A stretch of 64,000 nucleotides of DNA. It comes from Mycobacterium sp. UM_CSW. Lineage in GTDB: Bacteria > Actinomycetota > Actinomycetes > Mycobacteriales > Mycobacteriaceae. The DNA lies in contig NZ_AUWQ01000001.1 in assembly GCF_000455205.1 (NCBI RefSeq), positions 167,837-231,836 on the forward strand, read 5' to 3'. Under the pieces are notes generated by a model. That model made no database searches and was not told the origin of the DNA. It saw nothing but the letters and a program-made list of their open reading frames with translations. A program made the position numbers and the translations under genes. Below, piece by piece: positions 8,953-18,074 of this stretch. The first letter of the stretch is position 1, and the number at the start of each line of letters is the position of its first letter.

Positions 8953-9525
8953 GTGACGAGTCGAGCGGAGAGCGCTGCGGCGACACGTCGTTCGCTGCTC
9001 GAGGCCGCCGAGGTCTTGCTGGATCTCGGCGGAGTCGAGGCGGTGACGCTGCGCGAGGTGGGTGCGCGCAGCGGCGTGTCGCGTTCGGCGGCGTATCGCC
9101 ACTTCGCCGACAAGGAGGCTCTGCTCGCGGTTGTCGCGACCAACGCCTTGACCGACCTGGGCGATGCGCTGGAGGCGTTGGCCAACAGCGGGGACCCGCC
9201 GGAGGAGTCGTTGCGATCCGGCCTGCTTTCCCTGATCGCCATCGGCCGAACCCGGCCTCACCTGTATCGCTTGATGTTCACCCCGCCGGCGGGTGATCCG
9301 GCCGCGGCGATGCGGGCGGCCGAACGCGCGCAGGATCTGTTCCTCGACATCATGGGCCGCATTGTCGGACCACAGCAGGCGCGCCGCTATGGTGCCCTGG
9401 TGCTGACCAGCGCCCACGGCATCACTGGCCTGGATCTGAGCGGCCACATGGATTTGGACAAGTGGCACACCAACGCCGAGGAACTCGTCGACACGCTCAT
9501 CGCGCTGTTGCCAAAAGCTCGATGA
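8953..9525 (+). CDS. TetR-family regulator
   Basis: A 190-residue TetR protein with the helix-turn-helix VTLREVGARSGVSRSAAYRHFADKEALL at about 35-63 and a TetR_C-like ligand domain. I start at GTG 8953 because the upstream in-frame TTG 8914 lies inside the second operator and the -10-like TATGCT ends 6 bases before the GTG. Divergent from the SDR, its presumed target. Its 3' end overlaps the convergent next TetR gene by 29 bases. Confidence 0.88.
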   Translation: MTSRAESAAATRRSLLEAAEVLLDLGGVEAVTLREVGARSGVSRSAAYRHFADKEALLAVVATNALTDLGDALEALANSGDPPEESLRSGLLSLIAIGRTRPHLYRLMFTPPAGDPAAAMRAAERAQDLFLDIMGRIVGPQQARRYGALVLTSAHGITGLDLSGHMDLDKWHTNAEELVDTLIALLPKAR

Positions 9526-10045
9526 ACGCTTGCGCGGCCGCGTCGACGCCGGCCTCGTCTTCGGTGGCCACCAGGTCCAGCAGCAGCCCACGGGTGACGG
9601 CCAGCCCGAGCCTCGCCATCGCGCCGTCGTAGGCAACACCGGCGGCGGCCGATTCCACCTCGCGCAGCCAGCCGTCGACGGCGCCGGGAACCATTCGCGT
9701 AAAAGGCTTTTCGCCCTGGGCGGCCCGCGAATAGCACTCGAAGAAAAGGCGCTCCAGTTGGCGCAATTCGGGTCGACGGAGGTCGGCCCACATCGCGGCG
9801 AAGCCCTCGGCCGGGTTCTGCGGCAGGTCGGGGACGAGGGCCATCTGGCGACGCTCGGCCTCCTCGACGATCGCAATCAGCAGGTCTTCGCGAGAACCGA
9901 AGTGGTGCAACAGCATCCGGTGGCTGGTGCCGATTGCGGCGGCGACATCGCGAAGCGACCGATCGCCGATGCCGTTCGCGGCGAACTCGTCGAAGAGCGC
10001 ATCCAGTAGTTCGCGGCGCCGCTGACGGTCAGGCGTGCGGGCCAT
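9497..10045 (-). CDS. TetR-family regulator, co-transcribed with an SRPBCC protein
   Basis: A 182-residue TetR protein. The N-terminal HTH reads SLRDVAAAIGTSHRMLLHHFGSREDLL, and the C-terminal domain is short. The gene starts 17 bases inside the end of the upstream SRPBCC gene, so both are probably translated from one mRNA starting near 10490. That mRNA would be controlled by the 24-base palindrome at 10471-10494, probably this protein's own operator. Ligand unknown; the SRPBCC partner suggests a hydrophobic small molecule. Confidence 0.88.
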   Translation of the reverse strand: MARTPDRQRRRELLDALFDEFAANGIGDRSLRDVAAAIGTSHRMLLHHFGSREDLLIAIVEEAERRQMALVPDLPQNPAEGFAAMWADLRRPELRQLERLFFECYSRAAQGEKPFTRMVPGAVDGWLREVESAAAGVAYDGAMARLGLAVTRGLLLDLVATEDEAGVDAAAQAFIELLATAR

Positions 10046-10475
10046 TGGCGCGGCTGACCTGTTCAGACCGCGCCTTGAGGCCCTTGGCCTCCATCTCGAG
10101 GAAGCGCTGGGTCCGCTTGACCGTCAACCGCCCGACCAGCGTGCCGAGGAAGCCCCGCTGGTCGAGTTCCTGGCGCACCAGGGTGCGGCCGCCGGGCAGG
10201 GCGGTGACGTAGTGGCGCGCGGTCACCTGCACGCCGGGGGAGCGGGTCACCCAGGTCCAGGAGGTGCCGGGATCGATCTCGGCGACCTTCCAGATCAGCT
10301 TCTGCAGGCCGGGTTGCTTGATCGCGAACCGCCTGCCCGCGGCCAGGGCGGAACCGTCGCGCCCGGTCAGGGAGGTGACCGACGCGGTCCACTCGGGCCA
10401 GCGTTCGACGTCGCTGAAGACGTCCCAGACGACCTGCGGCGGCGCGTCGATCTCAATGCTGTCTTCGGTAAACAT
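10029..10475 (-). CDS. SRPBCC (START/Bet v 1-like) domain protein
   Basis: A 148-residue single-domain protein of the polyketide cyclase/SRPBCC superfamily. The start IEIDAPPQVVWDVFSDVERWPEW is the family signature, and a C-terminal helix lines the cavity. Such proteins bind or modify hydrophobic ligands; no catalytic residue can be named here. ATG 10475 lies inside a perfect palindrome. It is first in a two-gene unit with the TetR gene and is divergent from nothing: the FAD oxidoreductase upstream ends at 10509 on the same strand, so read-through is possible. Confidence 0.85.
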   Translation of the reverse strand: MFTEDSIEIDAPPQVVWDVFSDVERWPEWTASVTSLTGRDGSALAAGRRFAIKQPGLQKLIWKVAEIDPGTSWTWVTRSPGVQVTARHYVTALPGGRTLVRQELDQRGFLGTLVGRLTVKRTQRFLEMEAKGLKARSEQVSRANGPHA

Positions 10476-10494
10476 GTACCAAATGGTACATGTT
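10471..10494. promoter_or_regulatory. 24-base palindrome over the SRPBCC start codon
   Basis: AACATGTACC, the 4-base spacer AAAT and GGTACATGTT give perfect 10-base arms. The SRPBCC start codon (10475-10473 on the minus strand) is inside the left arm, so a bound TetR dimer would block both a start-proximal promoter and the start site. Length and symmetry match TetR operators, and the TetR gene is the second gene of the controlled unit. Confidence 0.7.
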
Positions 10495-10508
10495 AGTTCC
10501 GGCTTTGC

Positions 10509-12089
10509 CTATGCCCTTGCGACGCGGGCGTTGAGGTGCTTGAGGGCAGCCTCGGCGCCGTTCCAGCCGGGGATGCCCGTCACCCCCGGCCCGGGGTGCG
10601 TGCACTGGCCGCACAGGAAGAGCCCGTCGACCGGGGTGGCGAACTTGTCGGCGCCCTCGACGACGCGGCCGGTCCACAGCTGGTTGGGCTGCAGCAGGCC
10701 GTGCGAGTAGTCGCCGGCGTGCGCGCTGAAGGTGCTGCCGAAGTAGCGGTTGGAGAACACGACGCGGTTCGTGACGGAGTCGGCGAACCCGGGCGCGAAG
10801 CTGTCGAAGATGCGTACGCAGGTGTCGGCGTATTGCTCCTTCCAGCTTCGGTTTTCGTCGGCGTCCAGGCCAGTGGGGAAGTACGGGGTGAAGATGGTCG
10901 CGCTGTGCTTGCCCGCCGGCGCCAGCGACGAGTCGACCATGCTGGGGATGTACAGGTAGGTGGGCGGCGCGTCGGGAAGCTGCCCCTTGCGGTATTGCTC
11001 CCACGCGTCGCTGATGTACTCCGGCGACGGGGCATAGGCGACGGTGGGACACCATTGGCCGTTGTCGTGCATGTAGGGCTGCAGCCGCTCGATCCATTGG
11101 GGCGCTTGGTCGATGGTGAGATGCGCCTGGATGTAACCCAGGTTGAAGTTGATCTCCTTGATCTTGCGGATGTAGTCGGGCGGAAAGTTCTGCGCCCCGG
11201 CCAGATTCACGAAGGTGGTGTACGGGTCGAGCGACGAGAGCACCGCATCGGCGGAAATCGTTGTGCCGTCGCGCAATTGGACCCCAGTGGCGCGCCCGTC
11301 GGTGACCAGGATGTCCTTGACGTGCTGCTTCATCTGCACCTCGGCGCCCAGTGACTCGGCGCGCCGGCACAGCGCGGCGCTCAGCGAGCCGATGCCCCCG
11401 CGCGGCATGATGTATTCGACGTTGCCGCCGCCGATCAGGTAGTGGTACAAGGTCGACGCGTTCGAACCGGGGGTCCAGGGTCCGCCGTCGAACGCGTCGA
11501 TCGACATCGCCGCCAGCGAGCCCTGGATGCAGCGGGCCTGGTCGGGCGCCAGGAATCGCCGGACCGTGTCCATCGTGCTGCCGTACCACATCTGGGCGAA
11601 ATCGTGGCGGTCCTCCGGCGTCGGCTGGGAGGCGATCACCTCGATGATGTCCAGCGGCGGGCCGAACGCAGAGTCGACGAAATACGGTGCGAACCGGCCG
11701 ATGTGGGCGAACAGGGACCCCAGCGCCGCCGCCGTGTCGGCGCCGTGGTCGTCGAGCAGGTGGCGCGCCATGCGCTCGAGGTCGTTGTACATCACGAACG
11801 GGGTGTCCGCGGCATCGCCGAACGTGCACGTCGAGGTCCACTGATCCATCAGCTCGAAGCCCCACTTGGTGAGCTCGAGCCGTTCGGTCATCTCTTGCCG
11901 CCAGATCAGCACGGCCCATGCGCCGACGCTGTGCTTGTATCCGTCGAAGAGTTCGCGGGTGGCGGCCATCCCGCCGAGGAAGTGTGCCCGTTCCAGGACA
12001 AGCACTTTCGCGCCGCCCTTCGCCAGCACGTTGGCGGCGACCAGACCGTTGTGGCCGGCCCCGATGATGATCGCGTCGTAGTCCGACAT
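10509..12089 (-). CDS. FAD-dependent phytoene-desaturase-like oxidoreductase (PYROXD2-type)
   Basis: A 526-residue flavoprotein with the N-terminal FAD motif IIIGAGHNGLVAANVLAKGG followed by VLERAHFLGG. The C-terminal FAD site GLFLCGQCTHPGPGVTGIPGWNGA is typical of the CrtI/PYROXD2 family. Despite its CrtI-like fold it is not next to carotenoid genes, and it is much closer to the bacterial PYROXD2-like group than to the CrtI at 45-46 kb, so a lipid or retinoid-like substrate is more likely than phytoene. It is divergent from a TetR gene across a 16-base perfect palindrome, which suggests TetR control. Confidence 0.88.
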   Translation of the reverse strand: MSDYDAIIIGAGHNGLVAANVLAKGGAKVLVLERAHFLGGMAATRELFDGYKHSVGAWAVLIWRQEMTERLELTKWGFELMDQWTSTCTFGDAADTPFVMYNDLERMARHLLDDHGADTAAALGSLFAHIGRFAPYFVDSAFGPPLDIIEVIASQPTPEDRHDFAQMWYGSTMDTVRRFLAPDQARCIQGSLAAMSIDAFDGGPWTPGSNASTLYHYLIGGGNVEYIMPRGGIGSLSAALCRRAESLGAEVQMKQHVKDILVTDGRATGVQLRDGTTISADAVLSSLDPYTTFVNLAGAQNFPPDYIRKIKEINFNLGYIQAHLTIDQAPQWIERLQPYMHDNGQWCPTVAYAPSPEYISDAWEQYRKGQLPDAPPTYLYIPSMVDSSLAPAGKHSATIFTPYFPTGLDADENRSWKEQYADTCVRIFDSFAPGFADSVTNRVVFSNRYFGSTFSAHAGDYSHGLLQPNQLWTGRVVEGADKFATPVDGLFLCGQCTHPGPGVTGIPGWNGAEAALKHLNARVARA

Positions 12090-12128
12090 GCCGGCTCCTT
12101 CGGTGGTGATCCGTCGACAGAAGGCACA

Positions 12129-12144
12129 ATGTCACATGTGACAT
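12129..12144. promoter_or_regulatory. TetR operator candidate between oxidoreductase and tetR
   Basis: ATGTCACATGTGACAT is a perfect 16-base palindrome. A degraded second copy of the half-site (GGTGACAT, 12157-12164) lies 20 bases further right, next to the tetR start. It is placed between the divergent PYROXD2-like oxidoreductase (start 12089) and the TetR gene, as expected for an autoregulating TetR that also represses its divergent neighbour. Confidence 0.65.
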
Positions 12145-12167
12145 ATTTGCGTCAATGGTGACATTTG

Positions 12168-12797
12168 GTGTCTGCTTACAGCGTGCAATCTCGGAGCCAG
12201 CGCACACGCCAGGCGCTGCAACAGGCGGCGATGAAGCGCTTCGTCGCCGATGGCGTGCACCAGACCAGCGTCTCGGACATCGCCGCCGACGTCGGCGTCA
12301 CCGAGCGAACCTTCTATCGGCACTTCCCGTCCAAGCACGCGGTGATCTTCGCCGACTACGACATCGGCTTCGAATGGTTCGCCCGCGCGCTGGCGTTGCG
12401 CCCCCACGGCGAACCCATCACGGCGTCGGTGCGAAAAGCCGTGGACGCCTTCCCCTTTGATTTCGCGATGGTCCGCGAAGCGGCCACCATCCGGTCGCGG
12501 GACCTCGACCAGGACATCATCACCACGCACATTCGCCGGATGCGCGATCAGGTCGCCGACGAGATCGCCCGCTTCATCCACGAACGATCGGCGCCCACCG
12601 CGGACGGCGCGATGATCGCCGACATCGCCGCGCACAGCCTGGCCACCGCCGTGTTCGCGTCGCTCGAAGCCTGGATGAGCAACGGCGGAGACGGCTCGGA
12701 CCTAGAACAAGACGAACTCAGTCGCCTCACCGACATCGCGTTGCGGGCCCTCGAGGACGGCCTCACGCATACTTTGCGGGAGGTCGGGTTGGACTGA
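12168..12797 (+). CDS. TetR-family regulator
   Basis: A 209-residue TetR protein. The HTH TSVSDIAADVGVTERTFYRHFPSKHAVI is near residues 32-60, and the C-terminal domain is of the type with many Ala/Asp-rich helices. Possible starts are TTG 12165, GTG 12168 and GTG 12183; the last would give the shortest arm before helix 1. Divergent from the PYROXD2-like oxidoreductase and next to a perfect palindrome. An NrdR-type box and nrdF follow; nothing suggests this TetR controls nrdF. Confidence 0.86.
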   Translation: MSAYSVQSRSQRTRQALQQAAMKRFVADGVHQTSVSDIAADVGVTERTFYRHFPSKHAVIFADYDIGFEWFARALALRPHGEPITASVRKAVDAFPFDFAMVREAATIRSRDLDQDIITTHIRRMRDQVADEIARFIHERSAPTADGAMIADIAAHSLATAVFASLEAWMSNGGDGSDLEQDELSRLTDIALRALEDGLTHTLREVGLD

Positions 12798-12812
12798 CGG
12801 CGCGACACGCAA

Positions 12813-12860
12813 ACACAACTTATTGTGTTGCCGCGGGTTGTCGGACCCCAGGGGTAGTGT
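12813..12860 (+). promoter_or_regulatory. NrdR boxes upstream of nrdF
   Basis: ACACAACTTATTGTGT (12813-12828) matches the known NrdR box consensus (ACACWATATATWGTGT) at 14 of 16 positions. A weaker copy, ACCCCAGGGGTAGTGT (12845-12860), starts exactly 32 bases later and keeps the right half-site TAGTGT. NrdR boxes commonly occur in pairs set a whole number of helical turns apart. NrdR represses ribonucleotide reductase genes when dATP is plentiful. Confidence 0.7.
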
Positions 12861-12897
12861 TTGTGGCCTAGACATCGAAGTCAAAACCGGCTGGTGA

Positions 12898-13884
<987 letters not shown>

Positions 13885-14081
13885 AGCTGCGTTGTCAGCG
13901 AAACGGCGACGCTGCGAGGCCCACAAGGCCCCAAAAGTTCACGGGGTTGGAGTCAACTAAAACTCCCCAAAAACAAACTTTTGCCCTCCTTTATCTGGTC
14001 TACTCATGACGTCGGGCCCAAAGTTCTCCTACGACTTCTCGCGCTGTGAGCGGCGACGTTTTTTGGGGGGTTTGCCGACCG
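13885..14081. other. A-rich spacer after nrdF
   Basis: A 197-base non-coding stretch with unusual runs of A and T for this genome (around 13931-13990). It contains a weak hairpin (GGAGT 13949-13953 with ACTCC 13962-13966) that could help end nrdF transcription, and T6 then G6 (14059-14070) just before the cyclase start. I see no gene. It begins directly after the nrdF stop codon, the boundary of the inserted segment. Confidence 0.5.
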
Positions 14082-15218
14082 ATGTCCGGGGCGAGGTATC
14101 GGCCGAATAGGCCCGACAAGTACGAGCGGATCAAGGCCTTGCTATGCCAGCGGGGACGGTTACGCGCCGCACAGCGGATCATGGCCGTTGTCTGCGCGGC
14201 GGCGGCGTTGCCGCCGTTGACCGTGTTGATCAGCCAGCGCCGGCCGAGCGCAGCCGCGGTGGTCATAGGCGTGCTCACCGCCGCGTTTGCCATCGGCATG
14301 ACGGCTTTCTGGCTGACGCGTTGGCCAACGCGACGGCAGTCAGAGGCCGTCGCCGCCGCTGGCGTGCTGTTGGTCGGCGGATGGAGCTTGGTCCAGCCCA
14401 CTGCGGCGCTCTCCGCCCTGGCCTGCACCGCCACGACGGTCACGGGGGCCTACAGCGCAATCTTTCACCGTCAAAAGGTGGTGGTGTTCCATTCCGCGGT
14501 GGCAGTCGCAGTCGCGCTGGCGGCGCTGGCGCGGCTGGCCGGTGACGTCGGCATCGCCGCGGCGATAGCGGCGTTCTGGCTGATCACATTCGTCAATGTG
14601 TCTACGGTGCTTGGCGCTTGGGGCATGTCGCAGGCGATGGGAGGGTACGCGCAGCGCTCGGAAGAGGATGCGCTCACCGGCCTGCTGAACCGGCGCGCAT
14701 TCGTCGAGACGGTCGGTAATCGGGTTGCGAACCCGTCGCGTGCGCACACCCATCTGACCGTGGTGATGCTCGATCTCGACAACTTCAAACGCATCAACGA
14801 CACCCACGGTCATTGCGTTGGCGACGATGCGCTCCGAGCGGTGAGCGGGCTGCTGATCGAGCACACCCCTCCCGACGCCGTCGTCTGCCGCGCCGGCGGC
14901 GAAGAGTTTCTCATCGCGCTGACGTGCGAGACTTCCGAGATAGAACCGCTGGCGGCGCGGATTTGCGCTGCCCTGACGGGCCTTTCCCCGAAGATGACGG
15001 CGAGCATCGGCACTGCCAGCGCCGAGTTGACATCGTTGAGCGTTCGCGAGAGTCACGCCCGCATCGAGGAGCTGATCGCGATCGCTGACGGCGCGATGTA
15101 CGCCGCCAAACGCAGCGGCGGGAACCAGGCTCGCCACGCGAGCCGGGTAGCCGGGCCGAGCACGGCCCGTCCGACGCGAAGCGCCACTTCGTCGGCGGCT
15201 CCGGCTCGCGGTGCGTGA
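14082..15218 (+). CDS. Membrane diguanylate cyclase (GGDEF)
   Basis: A 378-residue protein. About six predicted membrane helices occupy residues 30-185, and a GGDEF domain fills 195-355. Seen: DALTGLLNRRAF at the domain start, the metal-binding DLDNFKRINDTHGH, and the signature GGEEF at 272-276, so it should make cyclic di-GMP. The RxxD product-inhibition site expected just before GGEEF is missing (TPPDAVVC). ATG 14082 follows GGGGGG by 11 bases; GTG 14046 is in frame. Its last 15 codons run, in a shifted frame, through sequence resembling the nrdF 3' end, so it was probably inserted here. Confidence 0.88.
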   Translation: MSGARYRPNRPDKYERIKALLCQRGRLRAAQRIMAVVCAAAALPPLTVLISQRRPSAAAVVIGVLTAAFAIGMTAFWLTRWPTRRQSEAVAAAGVLLVGGWSLVQPTAALSALACTATTVTGAYSAIFHRQKVVVFHSAVAVAVALAALARLAGDVGIAAAIAAFWLITFVNVSTVLGAWGMSQAMGGYAQRSEEDALTGLLNRRAFVETVGNRVANPSRAHTHLTVVMLDLDNFKRINDTHGHCVGDDALRAVSGLLIEHTPPDAVVCRAGGEEFLIALTCETSEIEPLAARICAALTGLSPKMTASIGTASAELTSLSVRESHARIEELIAIADGAMYAAKRSGGNQARHASRVAGPSTARPTRSATSSAAPARGA

Positions 15219-15238
15219 TCGGCAAGGCCCTGGTCGCG
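15173..15238 (+). pseudogene. Fragment of a second nrdF 3' end
   Basis: Bases 15173-15238 align without gaps to nrdF 13795-13860 at roughly three quarters identity by eye. This includes an identical run CGTGATCGGCAAGGCC and, in the nrdF frame, GSGSRCVIGKALV against [13 protein letters not shown]. The continuation of nrdF (its last 21 bases) reappears only at 15751-15771, beyond the 162-residue gene. The copy therefore looks like an nrdF tail split by an insertion. Confidence 0.7.
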
Positions 15239-15256
15239 GTCGGCAGAATGTGTGGA

Positions 15257-15745
15257 ATGAGCAGTGACGACAGTGTGGGCGCGGCGGACTTCCGTCGCGC
15301 ATTGGCGCTCATCCAACACGGCGAGCGCGGCGACGAAGCGGGCATGCGCGTCATCGTCGACGATGAGGTCATCCCGGCTGGCCGGCTGCCACAGCTGATC
15401 CGGGCCACCGTGTCGATCCTGTGGCAACTGGTGGCTCAGCTCTGCGACCCGGACGAAGTCGCGGAAATCGGCGAAACCCTGGCCTTGGCGTCGACCGACG
15501 ACGAGATCGGTCTCGACCGTGACAACCGGCTCGTGGCCCGGATGTCCATGGCACAACATTCGGGGGATCCCAACGCCGAGTATGCGGTGCTCCGCGACGC
15601 CGCCACGGCGCCCGACGGTCTGGTACGCCTCGCGCTCACCGCCGCCGGTGTCGTCTCCGCGATGCTGCCTCAGTTACGCACAGCTGCCGGCCGCCAGTTG
15701 ATCAACAACTTGGCGATGCAAGCCCTGCGCGAGGAGAACAGTTGA
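15257..15745 (+). CDS. Hypothetical protein, 162 aa, inside split nrdF tail copy
   Basis: I do not recognise this protein. It is acidic and mostly helical, starts MSSDDSVGAADFRRALAL, and has no signal peptide or membrane segment. Candidate starts are ATG 15257, ATG 15248 and GTG 15215; the last two would add residues that come from the nrdF-like fragment. Its coding region sits between the two parts of a duplicated nrdF 3' end, 39 bases after the cyclase stop codon and in the same direction. Co-transfer with the cyclase and a role as its partner are possible but unproven. Confidence 0.6.
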   Translation: MSSDDSVGAADFRRALALIQHGERGDEAGMRVIVDDEVIPAGRLPQLIRATVSILWQLVAQLCDPDEVAEIGETLALASTDDEIGLDRDNRLVARMSMAQHSGDPNAEYAVLRDAATAPDGLVRLALTAAGVVSAMLPQLRTAAGRQLINNLAMQALREENS

Positions 15746-15750
15746 CCTAG

Positions 15751-15771
15751 GACGAGGACTGGGACTTCTAA
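15751..15771 (+). repeat. Second copy of the last 21 bases of nrdF
   Basis: GACGAGGACTGGGACTTCTA is identical to nrdF 13864-13883 and would encode the docking tail DEDWDF followed by TAA instead of TAG. It forms a 20-base perfect direct repeat bracketing the 1.87-kb segment with the cyclase and the 162-residue gene. Confidence 0.8.
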
Positions 15772-15812
15772 ATCCGCTGGCGCGCAACGTAACCGAGAGC
15801 GAGCGCCAGGGA

Positions 15813-16049
15813 TCAATCGGGGTTCAGCCCGTCCTCTTCAAGGCGCTGGAAGGCCCGCACGGGGTCGTTATGGCGGACTACCTCCTCGGCGACCTGCCAC
15901 ATGGGCAGCTTGCAGCGCTGCGACATTCGGCGGAGCACGTCCAGGGCTTGCTCGGTGTCGAGATCGAAGCGGTTCATGATGATGCCCGTCGCCTGCCAGA
16001 CAACGGAATCCGCGGGCCAGACCGGGCGCGGGTGGGCGGTGGCAATCAT
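15813..16049 (-). CDS. Small ANTAR-domain protein
   Basis: A 78-residue protein that is essentially a single ANTAR RNA-binding domain. The pattern VVWQATGIIMNRFDLDTEQALDVLRRMSQRCKLPMWQVAEEVV has the conserved Ala, Gly, Ile-Met, Leu and Ser positions. ANTAR proteins bind paired hairpins in mRNA to prevent termination; mycobacterial stand-alone ANTAR proteins are known for lipid and redox genes. No GAF or receiver domain is fused. ATG 16049 is preferred; TTG 16061 is in frame. Confidence 0.75.
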   Translation of the reverse strand: MIATAHPRPVWPADSVVWQATGIIMNRFDLDTEQALDVLRRMSQRCKLPMWQVAEEVVRHNDPVRAFQRLEEDGLNPD

Positions 16050-16200
16050 TAAGTTGACCAATCAATTCAAAGCCGCCCCTGCAGACACCCCATTGTCCTC
16101 TGCCGATGTCACGAATGGAAGCCCCGGGTGGGCCGGACCGAAAAGGGGTAACCGCGTCTTAGCGCACGATTCGGAAACCTGGAAGAGTAAGGACACGCCA

Positions 16201-16413
16201 GTGAGCGGTGCGAATAAAGCCCGGAACAAAGTCGACCAGATCACCGGCAAGGCCAAGGCGGCAATCGGCCGTGTGATGAACGATCCAGCGCTGGAAGCCG
16301 AGGGCAGGGCCGATCAGCGCGCGGCCCACCTGCGAGACGCCGGCGAAAAGGTCAAGGACGCCTTCCGACCGCGACGCCGTCGGGCGACGGTGCGACGGCG
16401 TCGGCAGGTCTAG
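16201..16413 (+). CDS. CsbD-family stress protein
   Basis: A 70-residue, highly charged protein of the CsbD family: NKVDQITGKAKAAIGRVMNDP and EAEGRADQ are the family core. The Arg-rich C-terminus (RPRRRRATVRRRR) is extra and could bind nucleic acid. CsbD proteins are general-stress induced, with biochemical function unknown. GTG 16201 is chosen because AAGGA lies 9 bases upstream and the family begins here. The following 215 bases (16414-16628) show no gene I can support. Confidence 0.85.
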   Translation: MSGANKARNKVDQITGKAKAAIGRVMNDPALEAEGRADQRAAHLRDAGEKVKDAFRPRRRRATVRRRRQV

Positions 16414-16628
16414 CGCGATCGGCGTCGCTGGCGCGCGTCGGTTCTTGATACCACGCACCCGGCTGCACCATCGCGCACTCCCATTCGTACCTCGACTGCG
16501 AAAACGCCATCCCCGTCGAGGCCCCATAAAAAGTGGAGTGAAAGGGCAAGATGTTCGCGTCGTGAACGGCGCATGAATTGTGGGTCGGCTGCGACGCCCC
16601 CGAAGCGCGCCAACGTGAGACTTATTGG

Positions 16629-17045
16629 GTGACTTCAACCCACGCGAACCACAAGCACGCCAAGTTTCTCAAGTCAGTGATCCGTTGGCTGGACGTCGGG
16701 TACCCGCAGGGCGTTCCCGGGCCGGACCAGGTGGCCCTGTTCGCCCTGCTCAGGAGCACACCGCTGACCCAGGATCAGCTGGAGGAAGTGGTGGAAAACG
16801 TCATCGCCAAGCACCGCGCCGAAGGCGACGGGCCCATCAGCAAGGACGAGATCTCCGAGTTCATCACCAAGACCACCCACCACGACCCCGGCCGGGAGAA
16901 CATCATCCGGGTGGCGGCCACGTTGGCCGCCGCAGGCTGGCCGCTGGCCGGAATCGACGTCAGCGAAGTTTGCCCCGGCGACGAGCACGGGGAGGCCGCC
17001 GAGGAGGTCGCCTGCCGGCGAGAAGAGGCCGCATCACAGGGTTGA
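16629..17045 (+). CDS. DUF3349 protein, Rv3046c-like
   Basis: A 138-residue protein of the mycobacterial DUF3349 family (M. tuberculosis Rv3046c by position). The core [18 protein letters not shown] and the repeat of [14 protein letters not shown] are typical; these proteins form small helical bundles of unknown role. The C-terminus is acidic and ends in a short Glu/Arg tail. GTG 16629 is used. It is convergent with adhC, overlapping it by 12 bases. Confidence 0.85.
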   Translation: MTSTHANHKHAKFLKSVIRWLDVGYPQGVPGPDQVALFALLRSTPLTQDQLEEVVENVIAKHRAEGDGPISKDEISEFITKTTHHDPGRENIIRVAATLAAAGWPLAGIDVSEVCPGDEHGEAAEEVACRREEAASQG

Positions 17046-18074
17046 GATGTCGATGACGAAGCGGTAGCGCACGTCGCTGGCGAGCACCCGCTCGTAGGCC
17101 TCGTTGACGTAGGCCGCCTCGATCACCTCGATCTCGGGCGTCACGTCGTGCTCGGCGCAGAAGTCCAGCATCTCCTGCGTCTCGGCGATCCCGCCGATGT
17201 TGGAACCGGACAGGCTGCGCCGCGCCAGCGCCAATGGGAAAGCGTGCACCTGCATCGGGTGTTCGGGGATGCCGAGCTCGACCAGCGTGCCGTCGACGTC
17301 GAGCAAGTTCACGTAGTCGTCGAGCGGCAGGTTCGCCGACACCGTGTTCAGGATCAGGTCGAAGCTGCCGCGCAGGTTGCGGAAGGTGTCGGGATCGGCC
17401 GTCGCGTAGTAGTGGCTGGCGCCCAGACGAAGGCCGTCCTCCATCTTCTTCAGCGACTGGGACAGCACACTCACCTCGGCGCCCATCGCGGCGCCCAGCT
17501 TGACGCCCATGTGCCCCAGGCCGCCGAGGCCGATGATCGCCAGGCGGGTGTCCTTGCCGGCCTTCCAGTGCCGCAGCGGCGAGAACAGCGTGATGCCGGC
17601 GCACAGCAGCGGCGCGGCCTTGTCCAGCGGCAGCGAGTCGGGGATGCGCAGGACGAAGTTCTCGTCGACGACGATCGCCTGGCTATAGCCGCCCTGCGTC
17701 GGCGTGCCGTCCTTGTCGATGGAGTTATAGGTGAAGGTCGCGCCCGGCTTGCAGTACTGCTCGAGCCCGGCCTTGCAGCTGCTGCACTGGCCGCAGGAGT
17801 TCACCATGCAGCCCACGCCGACGTGGTCGCCCACCTTGTACTTCGTGACCTCGGCGCCCACGTCGGTCACCACGCCGGCGATCTCGTGGCCGACGACCAC
17901 GGGGTAATTCGGCACGCCCCATTCGCCTTTGGCGGTGTGGATGTCCGAGTGGCAGATCCCGGCAAACTTGATGTCGATGGCGACGTCGTGCGGGCCGGGC
18001 TCGCGGCGCTCGATGGTGGTCTTGGTCAGCGGTGCGGTCGCCGAGGTGGCGGCGTACGCCGAAACAGTGCTCAT
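17034..18074 (-). CDS. adhC: Zinc-containing NADP-dependent alcohol dehydrogenase
   Basis: A 346-residue medium-chain dehydrogenase, orthologous by position and sequence to M. tuberculosis adhC (Rv3045). Catalytic zinc ligands are visible in GICHSDIH and GHEIAG, structural zinc ligands in [15 protein letters not shown], and the cofactor motif is GLGGLGHMG. It belongs to the cinnamyl-alcohol dehydrogenase type that reduces aldehydes with NADPH. ATG 18074 is used. It is transcribed in the same direction as fecB, 78 bases behind it. Its 3' end overlaps the DUF3349 gene on the other strand. Confidence 0.94.
   Translation of the reverse strand: MSTVSAYAATSATAPLTKTTIERREPGPHDVAIDIKFAGICHSDIHTAKGEWGVPNYPVVVGHEIAGVVTDVGAEVTKYKVGDHVGVGCMVNSCGQCSSCKAGLEQYCKPGATFTYNSIDKDGTPTQGGYSQAIVVDENFVLRIPDSLPLDKAAPLLCAGITLFSPLRHWKAGKDTRLAIIGLGGLGHMGVKLGAAMGAEVSVLSQSLKKMEDGLRLGASHYYATADPDTFRNLRGSFDLILNTVSANLPLDDYVNLLDVDGTLVELGIPEHPMQVHAFPLALARRSLSGSNIGGIAETQEMLDFCAEHDVTPEIEVIEAAYVNEAYERVLASDVRYRFVIDISTL

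Noticed and set aside
10509-12089. Second phytoene desaturase
   Set aside because: The fold is CrtI-like but sequence marks fit the PYROXD2 group and no carotenoid genes adjoin.
14059-14070. T6G6 tract as a phase-variable switch for the diguanylate cyclase
   Set aside because: The best start (14082) lies after the tract, so slippage would not shift the reading frame.
16352-16549. Minus-strand 65-codon frame downstream of csbD
   Set aside because: No ribosome site and no recognisable family; it overlaps the csbD 3' end. Treated as chance.
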